From the NCBI RefSeq assembly GCF_000687475.1, contig NC_057322.1:434001-498000 (forward strand): DNA of 64,000 bases, written 5' to 3'. The notes beneath the pieces are model-generated. The model searched no databases and was not told where the DNA came from. It saw only the letters and a list, made by a program, of their open reading frames with translations. Within the stretch, counting starts at the first letter, position 1; the number at the start of each line of letters is the position of its first letter. This document shows positions 54,722-64,000 of this stretch, piece by piece. This DNA comes from Ustilaginoidea virens. Lineage: Eukaryota > Ascomycota > Sordariomycetes > Hypocreales > Clavicipitaceae. The position numbers and the translations under genes are program-made.

Positions 54722-57700
54722 GGGGGACGCTGGGCGGAAGAGGGACGCTTTCGGTTTGGACGAGGCGCCGGCAAGGACTGGCTGACTAGACCTGGATATT
54801 TCTTTCCGCCTGGCTTGCTGGCGGAGCACATGGTGATGCGTGAGTGGTTTTGGGGGGCCGTTGGGATCGAAGCTTGCGAGTTGGGACTCTGGAATCTTGC
54901 GATTCAGCTGTGCCCCGGGCTTGAGTTGTCTGGCACGAAGGCGGGGGCGTCACATGTACCTCGACGAACTACCGCGCCGAAGGCTCAAGGCCAAGGAGCC
55001 GATCAGTTGTCTCAATGTGAGCGGTTTCCAGCCAAGAGGTGTTTCACAGCCATGATGGCATCATGCATCATGTCTATCTGTAGGCAGCCTGGCACTGGCA
55101 GCTGCTGGCAGCTGACCACATGCAAAGAGGGCCAATCACTCGCCCCACTCATCCAGGCCAAGTCCCCACTTGCTTTCTCGATGCGTCTGGCGATTTGTTT
55201 CCCGTCAGTTTGCTTCCCAACGCCATTCCAGACGGAAAGAATAAAAAGGCCGTCTTTCCGTCTTTGCAGATATGCCTGCATCAATCTCGAAAGCAAGCGA
55301 GGCCAAGGATCCAGCAACAGCTCCGTTCTCAATTTAATACATGCGTGGCGCAAAGTCTAACAATCCTGGAGCGGCTGCCGCACCCATGCGACGCTGTCAT
55401 CTCTGAAAAATCGAACCGACCGGTTCGACAAGAATGGACAAGCCAACCACAGCCCGTCCCTGAGCAGACTTGGCCGCGCGTCATCGACGGGTCTCACCTG
55501 AGGGCTCGGTCTTCGCCTTGGGTAGCGGCGAGCTCGGTGAGCTCGGTCTAGGCCCCAAGGTGACAGAACCGTTCACGCCTGCCATGAACCGGCTCCTCTA
55601 CGTCGACCATCATCGGCTTTTCACATTGTCCCAACTTGCCTGCGGGGCTATGCATGCTTTCATCTGCTTTATAAGCAGACAATAAGATTGCCACTTGGGT
55701 TGCCAACGATTGCACTCTTGGAAGAGTGCCAACGGCAACAGGCAAGCTGTGCGATGTAGACCAGGGGTCGGACGACGAAAGCAGACACGAATATGCTCGA
55801 GTCGAGCCCATGGAGACTTCGGCCACCGTTTCCCTCTCGGTATTCGATTTGCTCAGGCTGCTGCCGGCGACATCTGCAGTCTCGTAGTACTTGGTGATGC
55901 CGGTCTGGTTGAAGCGCGGGGAACATTCTTTTTGGATACAACCAGGAGGGCGAGCGCGCTGAAGGACAAAAAAACAGACGACCCCTTGCACTTCCAAGGC
56001 CTCCAGCATATTACTCTGTTGCGGCGACAAAATTTACGTTGGCCTTCCATAACCCTGGCAATGCCTGGGCCTGGGAGTGTATCGAGCAATATCAATTGGC
56101 CGCCATTTGTTTAAAGCGTCTGGAAGCAGCTTGCATCACTTGAAGTTGTGGCAAGTCCGAGTTCTCGTAACATGCCCAACTACAACATATCATCTGGCGG
56201 CTACCACTCCTCTGCTGTCGGCCGGGATGATGCTGATTTCGCCGGCGGTTTCGAGATCCATCTGCTATCCGGTTGCTTTATGGACTCGGGGGTTGCCGTG
56301 TTTGAATGACAACCTCAGCAAGCGTAAGAGGCTTGGACGGTACGAGAAGAGTAAGGAGAGAGAAGAAAAGCCCCGGCCGACCGTTTTGTCGGGTAATCGG
56401 CGACGTCGCGAATCAGCTCGCACTTGAGCCCACTTGGACTCCGTACGCACGTACACAGCTTCATCATATTGGGGTAATGGTTCCTTGGATACATGGCTGT
56501 CTATTACGTCATCTTGGTCAACTGATCCCTGGCTCGATCAGAGGTTCAATCCGAGGCGTATCCTTGCCTTGCGCCGCAAATGTCGAGCAAGACAATCAAA
56601 CAATCCATCGACAAGACATGATTACCGCATCTATACCGAGTAGGGGCTCGGGGCTCGAGCTTGTTTCGGCGACTTGGACCACCTCTGACCCCATATAATG
56701 GAATCCCCCGACTCAAGGCGCCAAGCGGAATGCCTTTTCTTTTCCTCAGGCCGACCGTCTCTGTTTCACGTCAGCTGAGGTATTGTCTTGAACTAGTACT
56801 ACCACGCCGGACCTCCTTGGGCACGAAAGTCATAGTAAACACCCCATCTCATTTTGCCACGGCGTTGTAGCAGCCTTTTTCTTCAGGGAAAAGCCGTCAA
56901 GCAAGGACTTGACGGCCCAGAAACCACTTTCTAAGCTCTCGCTCAAGACTGCGATTTTGCGCGCATCCACCGACAAGCAGTGCATCTATAATCTAGAACA
57001 GATAGCGCGGGGCATGCCGTAATGACAATCGCTGCACATGCTTCAGCGGCTCGTAGAACACGCACCATATCTGAGCCCATGACGGACGGAATCCCTCAGG
57101 TTCTTGTGCCTCGTAACCTGGCCAGTCAGCGGCAAATTCCTCCCCCAATCCGTATGCCGCCAGCATTGGCCATCCGAGGATCCTGGGGGAGCCGGCCTGG
57201 TTGTTTGCATTAGTGCTTGATGTTTTTGTCTCACGTCAGGTGTGCCATCTGTGGTTAGTGTCAGCCACTCTGCTCAGGCAGCCTAGATTCTGCCTGGACA
57301 AGACTAATTCCTCTGCGCCGAGAGGGCATTTGCTCTTCAATTCTGGCGACCGCTTCTTGCTGTGCTCCATGACCGTTTTCATTGTCAAGTCGCTGTACGG
57401 GGCCGAATCGGTGGCTCTGTCTCGGCCAACTCTTCTCAGCCAGCCAAGCCAGATCAGCTCGATACTTTTCCTCCGCAAATCCTTCTTTTCCCCCCAGGTT
57501 ATTGCTCGTGAAACCGGCTGCGCGTGCGTCATTCTTTTGTCGGAAGTGACGAATCATTACTCGACCCCGTGGGGCAGCCGAGGCGGCTATTGGCAGATTC
57601 ACGTCGGCGCAGAATCAGCATCATGGACTGGCATACAGACTCCGGAGCCCGGGGAAAGAAACTTCAGCCATCGATCATGCCCCCGCAAGTGACTTTTGCG

Positions 57701-57809
57701 ACTTAAAATAAATTCGTGGTCGTAGCCGGAAGTCGGACTACCAACATGGTATTGCGACCTCGTCGTCAAGGCCACTCCAACGGAAGCAACCTGTTGCAAG
57801 TCTCCAAAA
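54722..57809. other. Intergenic region, no gene recognised
   Basis: A 3.1-kb gap between the divergent acetyltransferase-like and esterase genes. Composition is more balanced than in the surrounding genes. All open frames are short with no recognisable domain. An undetected 5' exon of the acetyltransferase-like gene may lie at its left edge. Confidence 0.45.
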
Positions 57810-59551
57810 ATGAAACCGATCCTCACGGCCCTGGGTGCCCTGCCGCTGGCAGCCCTTGCCACTTCTGGCTCTGTATCAAACCAGGCGGTACTCTCCGGTG
57901 CTGATGCTGGTACTGCCGACGACCAGGTCGCTGTGCGTACTCCCATGGGAATCATCATCGGATCCGTCACCACGGTGGAAAACTTCAACGGAATCCCCTA
58001 CGCCGAGCCCCCGGTAAATGACCTCCGTCTTCGGCCTCCCAAGAGACTGTCCACCAGCATTGGCATCATAGACGCCACCGGCATAGCACCGGCCTGCCCG
58101 CAGATGCCCGCCAACTCGACGGAGATCAACCTCCCACCGCTTGCCGGACAAGACCTGAACATACCGATCTGGCCCGCTAACGAGACCAGGGGCCAGGAGG
58201 ACTGACCCTCTCCATCCAGCGTCCAAAGGGCACGGAACCCGGCGACAACCTGCCGGTGCTCTTTTACATCTTTGGCGGCGGCTTCATGTTTGGCGCCACC
58301 AGCGCCAACAACGCCGAGGACTTTATCCAGTTCGCCGAGGGCAAGGACAAGGGCTTCGTCTTTGTCGGGGTCAACTATCGTGTCGGCGGGTTCGGGTTCC
58401 TGGGCGGCTCGGAGATTCTGGAGGACGGCAGCGCCAACCTCGGGCTCCTCGACCAGCGCATGGGTCTGGAATGGGTGGCGGACAATATTGCATATTTCGG
58501 CGGCGATCCAGAAAGAGTCACGCTGTGGGGCCAGTCTGCCGGTTCCATCTCCGTCTTTGACCAGATGGCCCTCTACGACGGCGACGCGACGTACAAGGGC
58601 CGGCCGCTCTTCCAGGCCGCCATCATGAACTCGGGAAGCGTCATCCCCACGGAGCGGGTGGACTCGAGCAAGGCGCAGCGCATCTTTGACGCGGTGGCCA
58701 GCAAGGCCGACTGCCGGGGTGCCAGCAGCACCAAGCTGGCCTGTCTTCGGTCGCTGGACTTTGAGGACTTTTACCACGCCGTCAACTCGGCCCCCCGCAT
58801 CCTCGACTACTCCTCGCTGGCGCTCTCGTACCTGCCCCGGCCGGACGGGGTCATCCTGACCGACAGTCCGGAAGTGCTCGCCAAGAAGGGCAGGTACCAC
58901 GCCGTCCCCGTCATCATAGGCGACCAGGAAGACGAGGGGACCTTGTTCTCGTTTGCGCAAAAGGATCTCAACTCGACAGAGGCCCTGGTCGGCTACCTCG
59001 AGGACTACTTTTTCGCAAACGCCACACGCGAGCAGGTCGAGGGCCTGGTGGCTACGTACGGCGACAACTCGGAAGCCGGGAGTCCTTTTCGCACGGCGCT
59101 CCTGTACGAGTGGTACGAGGCTGAGTATAAGGCCGGCAAGGGCTTTAAGCGCGTGGCGGCCCTGCTCGGCGACGTGGTGTTTACGCTTTCGCGACGACTT
59201 GCCGTCGAAGGCATGGTGCGGTCCAACCCCAAGGTCCCCGTGTGGTCCTATATCAACTCGTACGCCTACGGCCTGGTGCCGTACTATGGCACCCCCCACG
59301 GCTCAGACGTGAGGATGATGTTCAAGGGCACGGGCAACCCCGCCCAGTCTTCCAGGACGTATTACCTCAACCTGATGTACCATCTGGATCCTAATGTCGA
59401 CCGTGGAATCTACAAAGAGTGGCCGACGTGGACCACAGAAGAGAGGAAACTGCTGCACATCAATCTGGGTGTGAATGAAATAATTGAGGACGACTTTAGA
59501 CAGGAGAGCTACGAATACCTTGCGAAGCATGCGCAGGTGCTGCATTTTTAA
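57810..59551 (+). pseudogene. Secreted type-B carboxylesterase/lipase, frame-disrupted
   Basis: Encodes a carboxylesterase family protein in two overlapping frames. Part 1 (57810-58205) has a signal peptide MKPILTALGALPLAALATSG, then VRTPMGIIIGSV, FNGIPYAEPP and RLRPP. Part 2 (about 58203-59551) has LFYIFGGGFMFG (oxyanion), WGQSAGSISVF (nucleophile Ser), GDQEDEGTLF (acid) and YGTPHGSDV (His). So a full catalytic set is present. The frames meet at QEDTGA around 58200, where family members have a Cys followed by LTLSI. The local sequence is as if four bases were missing, which removes that Cys and creates a stop. No GT-AG intron there would restore the frame without losing conserved residues. 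About 1.35 kb downstream stays open, so the lesion is recent or a sequence error. The gene converges on the CFA synthase. Confidence 0.82.
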
Positions 59552-59823
59552 GAAAAAAAAATGGGATTTTTAGGGGACGGCAGTTGAGGGACGGACGGGT
59601 ACCGCGATTGAAGAGCTGTTGGTAAAATATTTTGTCCCGACCTGTGAGAGTTTTCACAGGTCCGCTGGGGGGGGAATAGTATCAAATCGATTCAAGGAAG
59701 TAGTGGGAGCATGATCAAGATTCAAAGGGTATGAGGATGTTCTCTCAAGGGCCGCATGGTGGTAAGGATGCAATAAATTCTTCAGCCATGGAGTCTCGGC
59801 AAAAGCCATGTCTTATGCCTCGT

Positions 59824-61482
59824 TCACCCCCCTAAGCTTGGCTCCTGGGCGATTTTGGCCGCGGAAATGACGTAGTCGCCTATGATTCTCGAGCGGAAAC
59901 CTTGCTCACAGTACGCAAAATAGTACTGCGTTTCAAAGTCAGCGACCGATGGCCGGCAGGACAAAGGCAAGGGGCAAGTCGGCGCCCGCGTCCGCCACGA
60001 ACTCACCACCCATTTCCGCCGAAACGCCTCGACGCTGGCCTCGGTAGCTCCCTCGTGGCTGGAGAGGTAATCCTCGCGGATCGCGTCCCAATTTCGCAGG
60101 AAGTTTTGCCGCCAGCACTGCAGGGTCTTGACGTAGTGGCCCCCTACGCCCTGCGCATCCAGCATCTCCAGCGCGCCCTGCGAGCCCTCGGAAATGGCGG
60201 TGACGAGCTCGCCGAGCGACGGGAGGTGGCCGCCCGGAAACACGTAGCGCGTTATAAAGGTTTCTTCGGCGCGTCTGCCGTGAAGTATCTACCAGGGGAG
60301 AGTCAGCCAGCACGGGCCCCCTACGGGCGGTTCGCCCGGCGCGGCGCAGGACGGCGCGGAACAGCCCCGGGGGGTGGAGGCTCACCGGATCTAGGACGGT
60401 TGTGCCCTGTATGACCATGACGCCGTCCGCCTTGAGCAGGTCGCGGATCGAGGCGAAGAACCGGGGCAGGAAGGCCTCGCCCACGTGCTCCAGCATCTCG
60501 ACGGACACGACGCTGTCGTAGCCGCCTTCGGGCCGCGGGATCTCGCGGTAGTCGCACAGCAGGATCTGGACGCGGTCCTCCAGACCGGCCTGGCGGACGC
60601 GCTTCTCGGCAAGCTGCTTCTGCTGGCGGGACAGCGTGACGCCGGTGACGCGGCAGCCGGTGCGCTGGGCGGCCTCGATGGCGAGGTGGCCCCATCCGCA
60701 GCCGATGTCGAGGACGTGGTGGTCCGGCGCGACGCGGGCCTTGTGCAGCACGGCGGCCACCTTGCTGAGCTGCGCGCTCTCGAGGGTCTCGTGGGCGTGG
60801 CCCGACCACAGCCCGCACGAGTAGTTCATGTCCGCGGACAGGAACGACGAGAAGAGCGTGTTGGACGCGTCGTAGTGGAAGGCGGCGTTGAGCCTTGCGC
60901 GGCCGGCGTCGTTGGCCGGGCGGAAGACGAGCTGCAGGGCCGTCGTGAGCCGTTGCATGGCGAGGCCCGTCGGCGGCTGCAGCGTCTCGCGGTTCGCGAT
61001 CCACAGCTACTCGCCGGGGGCGGGGGGTTAGAAGCGGGGGAAAAAAGGGGGGCGGCGGGACGGGGTATGGGGACAACTTGCAGAGAACAGCCCGTCTAGG
61101 TCGTCGCAGTCGAGCTCTTGAGACATGTATGCCTCGGCGAAGCCCTGTTCGACGAGTCAGCGTTTTTTTTCTTTTCGGGCACGGCGGCCAGCCTATGCGT
61201 CTGTGTTTTTTTTTTTTTCTTTTTTCGCCGTACCAGGTTGAGGGCCTGGCATATCCGGACCCAGGCGTTGGGGTGGTGGACGGTGACGGTGACGGTGGCG
61301 CCGGGGGTGGAACCGGCTCCGGCTCCGGCCCCGGCCCCGGCTTGGGGGATGACGACGACGTCGCCGCCGTCTCGGTACGCGAGCTTGAGCGCCAGCCGGC
61401 CGTGCTTGATGCGCCGGAGCGCCCTGAGCACGGCGGCCCGCGCGCACGATTGCAGCCAGCTCTCGGGGAGTCCTTGCGCCAT
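59824..61482 (-). CDS. Cyclopropane-fatty-acyl-phospholipid synthase
   Basis: Transfers a methylene from S-adenosylmethionine to an unsaturated phospholipid acyl chain. Exons 61482-61234 (or from 61530), 61144-61082, 61006-60386, 60288-60007 and 59925-59824, all phase 0, encode about 438 residues (454 from the upper Met). The core has FHYDASNTLFSSFLSADMNY, the SAM-binding HVLDIGCGWGHLAIEAA, CDYREIP, SVEMLEHVG, VIQGTTVLDP, then TRYVFPGGHLPS and the C-terminal YYFAYCEQGF. These match the CFA/mycolic cyclopropane synthase family. The N-terminal part carries a Gly/Ala run encoded by a GGCTCC/GGCCCC hexamer repeat. Intron 2 is GC-AG. The start at MAQGLPESW fits the family N-terminus best. It lies tail to tail with the esterase, about 270 bp between stops. 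Confidence 0.9.
61007..61081 (-). other. GC-AG intron in the CFA synthase gene
   Basis: Exon 2 ends CTGTTCTCT followed by GCAAGT; the acceptor is GAGTAG before CTGTGGATCGCG. This join gives GLFS then LWIANRETL in frame; no GT donor close by keeps the frame. Confidence 0.75.
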
Positions 61483-61530
61483 AGTCTGTACTCCCGCAGG
61501 GTTCGTCTGAGCCTGCGCGACAGGCCACAC

Positions 61531-63368
61531 GAGACGCTACCCGGGGCGGACTGGTTTTTTTCTTTTTAAATAGAAGAAAATAAAAAATAAGACCAAAGCG
61601 AGGGGCGGGCGATGACGGGGTCTGGGCGGGAAGAGGAGCCACGTCACACGGGAGGTGTGTGCGCGCGGGACGAGCTTTTGCTTCTGGCTGGCTCTTTGGG
61701 AGAGGCCGCGTCGAGGATACGACGCTGCGGCTGCGGAGCCGTGGGTTGCACCGGACTGGCGCGACGTGACGTGTGCCGGCGGCCGTCTGACCGGTTCGGT
61801 TTGCGGGCGCTTTGGGGGCCGAGCAAGACGGGAGGAAGGGTCAGGTGGTGCCGGGGATGGGATGGGCCGTCTGGACCTGGGGAGGGGCATCTCCGGCAAG
61901 GCCTGAGACATGCAGTCTTGGGTGCGATGCCCGTCGCCGGACGACCTGCCGTGCGACCTGCCGTGCGAGGATGGGCTTGGGGGACTGATGGAACGATGGT
62001 GTGCAACCTGCGGTTGGCGGCTCCGACTGGAATCATGAGAATGTGCAAGCCAGGCAACCTCTTGCCGCCGGATACACCAACACCGCACCAACACCGGCTG
62101 CCGCGATCATCTCGGCCTGCTGGATGCCGGCAGCCCGTGCGGGGAGCATGGCCTCGAGGAGCGGCCACCAACATGAACGCCTGGGAGGCATTGATGCCCG
62201 CGTCTGTGCTGTTCGATCGACCACCACAGACGCGGGGCTTGGTTCGGCCGCCTGGCTTTTTATAGACACGACTCGCGACGTCAAAAGAACGGCCTGCCCT
62301 TGGCCCATCATCATCCCATCTATTTACACCGTCCCAAGCCAATGGCCCAGTTTCCACGCACCCCGCAGCGCCCTCCCGGCGTTGGCCGAGGCTCATCCCC
62401 CTCTCCCATCGCCCGTTCCATGAGTACATAGTGCAATGGCGCGAATCCAAGACGCTTCTGAAATAACCAAAACGGGGGATCTGCCCCAAGCACTCGCTAA
62501 ATAGTCGCCAGGCCGGCCCTGCCTGCTTCCCTTCCAAACAGGACACGCCTCGTCCAGACACGAGACAAGACAAGACACAGCCCTTGACTCCCCGGCCATT
62601 CCGACCAACCCGCAGTCGTCATGCTCGCGTTGAGACTCGTCGCTCTCGGCGCCGCGGCCCCCGGGCCCCCGGGACCTGCTGCAACGCCTCGTGCAGCCTC
62701 TGCGTCTCGGGTTCTCAGTCCGATATGCGATGAGACAAAAAAAAATCCCCCATGTGATTCGCGGCGGACGGCCAAGGCCGAGCAGCTTTCCCGACCTCAG
62801 GCCGCCGAGGGCGCGGCCAGACCACGAGTGCGGGGAGGTATTCAATGCTAGGCCGAGACGCAGGGCGAAGAGGACGCGGGCGCAGGAGGTGTTTCCGACG
62901 GCGGACAAGCGTAAGGCGGAGTTTCCGGGAAGAGGCGTCTATTCCCGGGTCGTGCGGAGTGGTGCGTGCTGTTCTATATATGTATACATGCGCGGCGGCG
63001 GCGGCGCCACTGCTTTGTGAATGTAGACTAGGTGTTTCGTCGCTCGGCCGGCCGGGGAGGGGGGGCTTGCAACACGGGCCTTTGGAATGATGCTAAATAT
63101 AGGGGCAATGCCAGACGTCAAAAGACAATGCCCGAGCAGAGAAGCGTGGCGAGTAAATGCGCCATGCCGGGCAAAACGGCGAAATACAAGTACGAGGCCC
63201 CTCCAGGCCGTCCGTCCGTCCGTCCGTCCGTCCGTCCGTCGTGTTTCCAGCTTCTGCCCCGGATCGTTGGTCCCCTCCCGCCCAGCGACGCTTGTCCGCA
63301 ACCGCACCCTCGCTCCTTTGCATCAACACCATCTTACTTATCTATCAGCTTCAAGTCCCGCCCTGCCA
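61531..63368. promoter_or_regulatory. Intergenic and 5' region of the small Cys-rich gene
   Basis: No gene is supported. Near the right end a TATA-like GCTAAATATAGGGG (63091-63104) lies about 270 nt before the start at 63369, a distance similar to the TATA-to-start distance of paralogues A and B. A (GTCC)n run occupies 63208-63240 in the presumed leader. Confidence 0.45.
63208..63240. repeat. (GTCC)n microsatellite
   Basis: About eight tetramers in the presumed 5' leader of the small Cys-rich protein gene. Confidence 0.9.
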
Positions 63369-63676
63369 ATGAAGCTGCACGCCCTCGCCCTCGCCGCCTT
63401 CCTCCTGGCCGCCGCGGCCCCCGTCAGCGCCGGCAGATGCTGCACTCACACCTGCAGCGCCTGCGCCCCGTACACCTGGGACTTCTGCCAGGTAGGATCG
63501 CCCGCGCACGGCACGGGGGATAAAAGCTGACTCTGCGCGCCAAAAAGGAACACCTCGACTGCGGCATCGGCGAACCGTTTGTCAGGTGCTGCAGCACAAC
63601 GCATCGCAAGAAGAGGTTCAGGAAGAAGAGCAGGCTGAGCGTCGAGGGGGTGGACGCCGGCGGTCTGGGGACGTAG
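63369..63676 (+). CDS. Small secreted cysteine-rich protein
   Basis: Family not recognised. Exons 63369-63491 and 63548-63676 (56-nt intron with GTAGGA donor and AAAAAG acceptor, phase 0) encode 83 residues. A signal peptide (MKLHALALAAFLLAAAAPVS, then AG) is followed by eight cysteines: RCC, THTC, SAC, FC, DC and RCC. The pattern is CC-x3-C-x2-C-x7-C-x5-C-x9-CC, with the DFC and DC segments on either side of the intron. The tail is strongly basic (HRKKRFRKKSR), then SVEGVDAGGLGT. Size, secretion and Cys density fit the broad class of small secreted proteins, including effectors and antimicrobial-like peptides. It does not match the hydrophobin spacing. A dibasic-rich tail could be a proteolytic processing site. 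Function unknown. Confidence 0.75.
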
Positions 63677-64000
63677 GCCGGGGTTCTCGGCGCTGGACGG
63701 TCGGCGCTGGACGGTCGGCGCTGGACGGTCGGCGCCTTTGTGTGCTTTTGTTGGAAGAAAAGTTTCCTTGCTTCCCTGCCCAGATGCCCGCGCCATTCCT
63801 TTATCGCGGCAACTCGGCGCGCTACACGTATTCTTACTTTACCGAGGCACCACATGTCGCCACGTAATATGCAGTCCTTACGTCCCGCGGCATACATCGC
63901 CACGTACAATAGACAGTCATTACTTTCAGAGAATATACCACATGGCCACATGGCCGCTGAATGATAGCACACATGGACACGGACGCTGCTGATACTAGCG
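63677..64000. other. 3' flank, no gene seen
   Basis: Contains three copies of a GGTCGGCGCTGGAC dodecamer-type repeat (63696-63734), otherwise nothing recognisable up to the window edge. Confidence 0.5.

Noticed and set aside
57810..58205. Short stand-alone secreted protein
   Set aside because: Its sequence is the N-terminal part of a carboxylesterase whose remainder follows directly in another frame.
61644..62573. 309-codon minus-strand frame
   Set aside because: GC-rich shadow frame with no recognisable motif and no conserved start context.
63369..63676. Hydrophobin
   Set aside because: Eight Cys and secretion fit, but hydrophobins have C-CC-C-C-CC-C order; here CC pairs are at both ends.

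Overview
The window looks like nuclear DNA of a filamentous ascomycete (Pezizomycotina), probably Sordariomycetes and perhaps Hypocreales. The evidence is GC-rich coding sequence, introns of about 50-200 nt with GTRNGT donors and CTRAC-type branch sites, and fungus-specific families (CFEM receptor, Zn2Cys6 regulator, TPS2, DUF2434-type membrane protein, Cog5). Long homopolymers, many microsatellites and wide intergenic gaps are also typical. I found no tRNA, rRNA, CRISPR array or bacterial-type operon. The species cannot be named from sequence alone.

Layout. 1.7-3.5 kb: CFEM-domain seven-helix receptor (minus). 6.8-9.8 kb: trehalose-6-phosphate phosphatase TPS2 (minus), divergent from a poly-Gln/His Zn2Cys6 regulator at 11.8-14.3 kb (plus). 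16.6-22.0 kb: two tandem, same-strand paralogues for secreted low-complexity proteins, each with the same 6-Cys N-terminal module split by a 15-nt microexon. 24.4-25.0 kb: AT-rich minisatellite. 26.2-28.5 kb: C2H2 zinc-finger regulator (minus) with a 7.8-kb gene-free region upstream. 36.4-38.2 kb: DUF2434-like membrane protein (minus), divergent from Cog5 at 39.4-40.7 kb. 42.0-42.4 kb: GFA/CENP-V-type zinc protein (minus), divergent over about 0.45 kb from an EI24-like membrane protein (42.9-43.9 kb). 44.7-48.5 kb: large secreted repeat protein. 49.3-51.2 kb: secreted TAP-like alpha/beta-hydrolase (minus). 53.0-54.7 kb: alcohol-acetyltransferase-like enzyme (minus). 57.8-59.6 kb: secreted type-B carboxylesterase with a frameshift, converging on a cyclopropane-fatty-acid synthase (59.8-61.5 kb, minus). 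63.4-63.7 kb: 83-residue secreted Cys-rich protein.

There is no biosynthetic cluster. Housekeeping functions (trehalose synthesis, Golgi tethering, membrane lipid modification) sit among secreted and surface proteins (CFEM receptor, the paralogue pair, repeat protein, TAP hydrolase, esterase, small Cys-rich protein) and three regulatory or signalling proteins. The most novel item is the paralogue pair: coding sequence, microexon and promoter blocks were duplicated together. Two genes contain GC-AG introns. Gene models were built by hand from splice signals and reading-frame continuity; where a 5' end is uncertain the entry says so.
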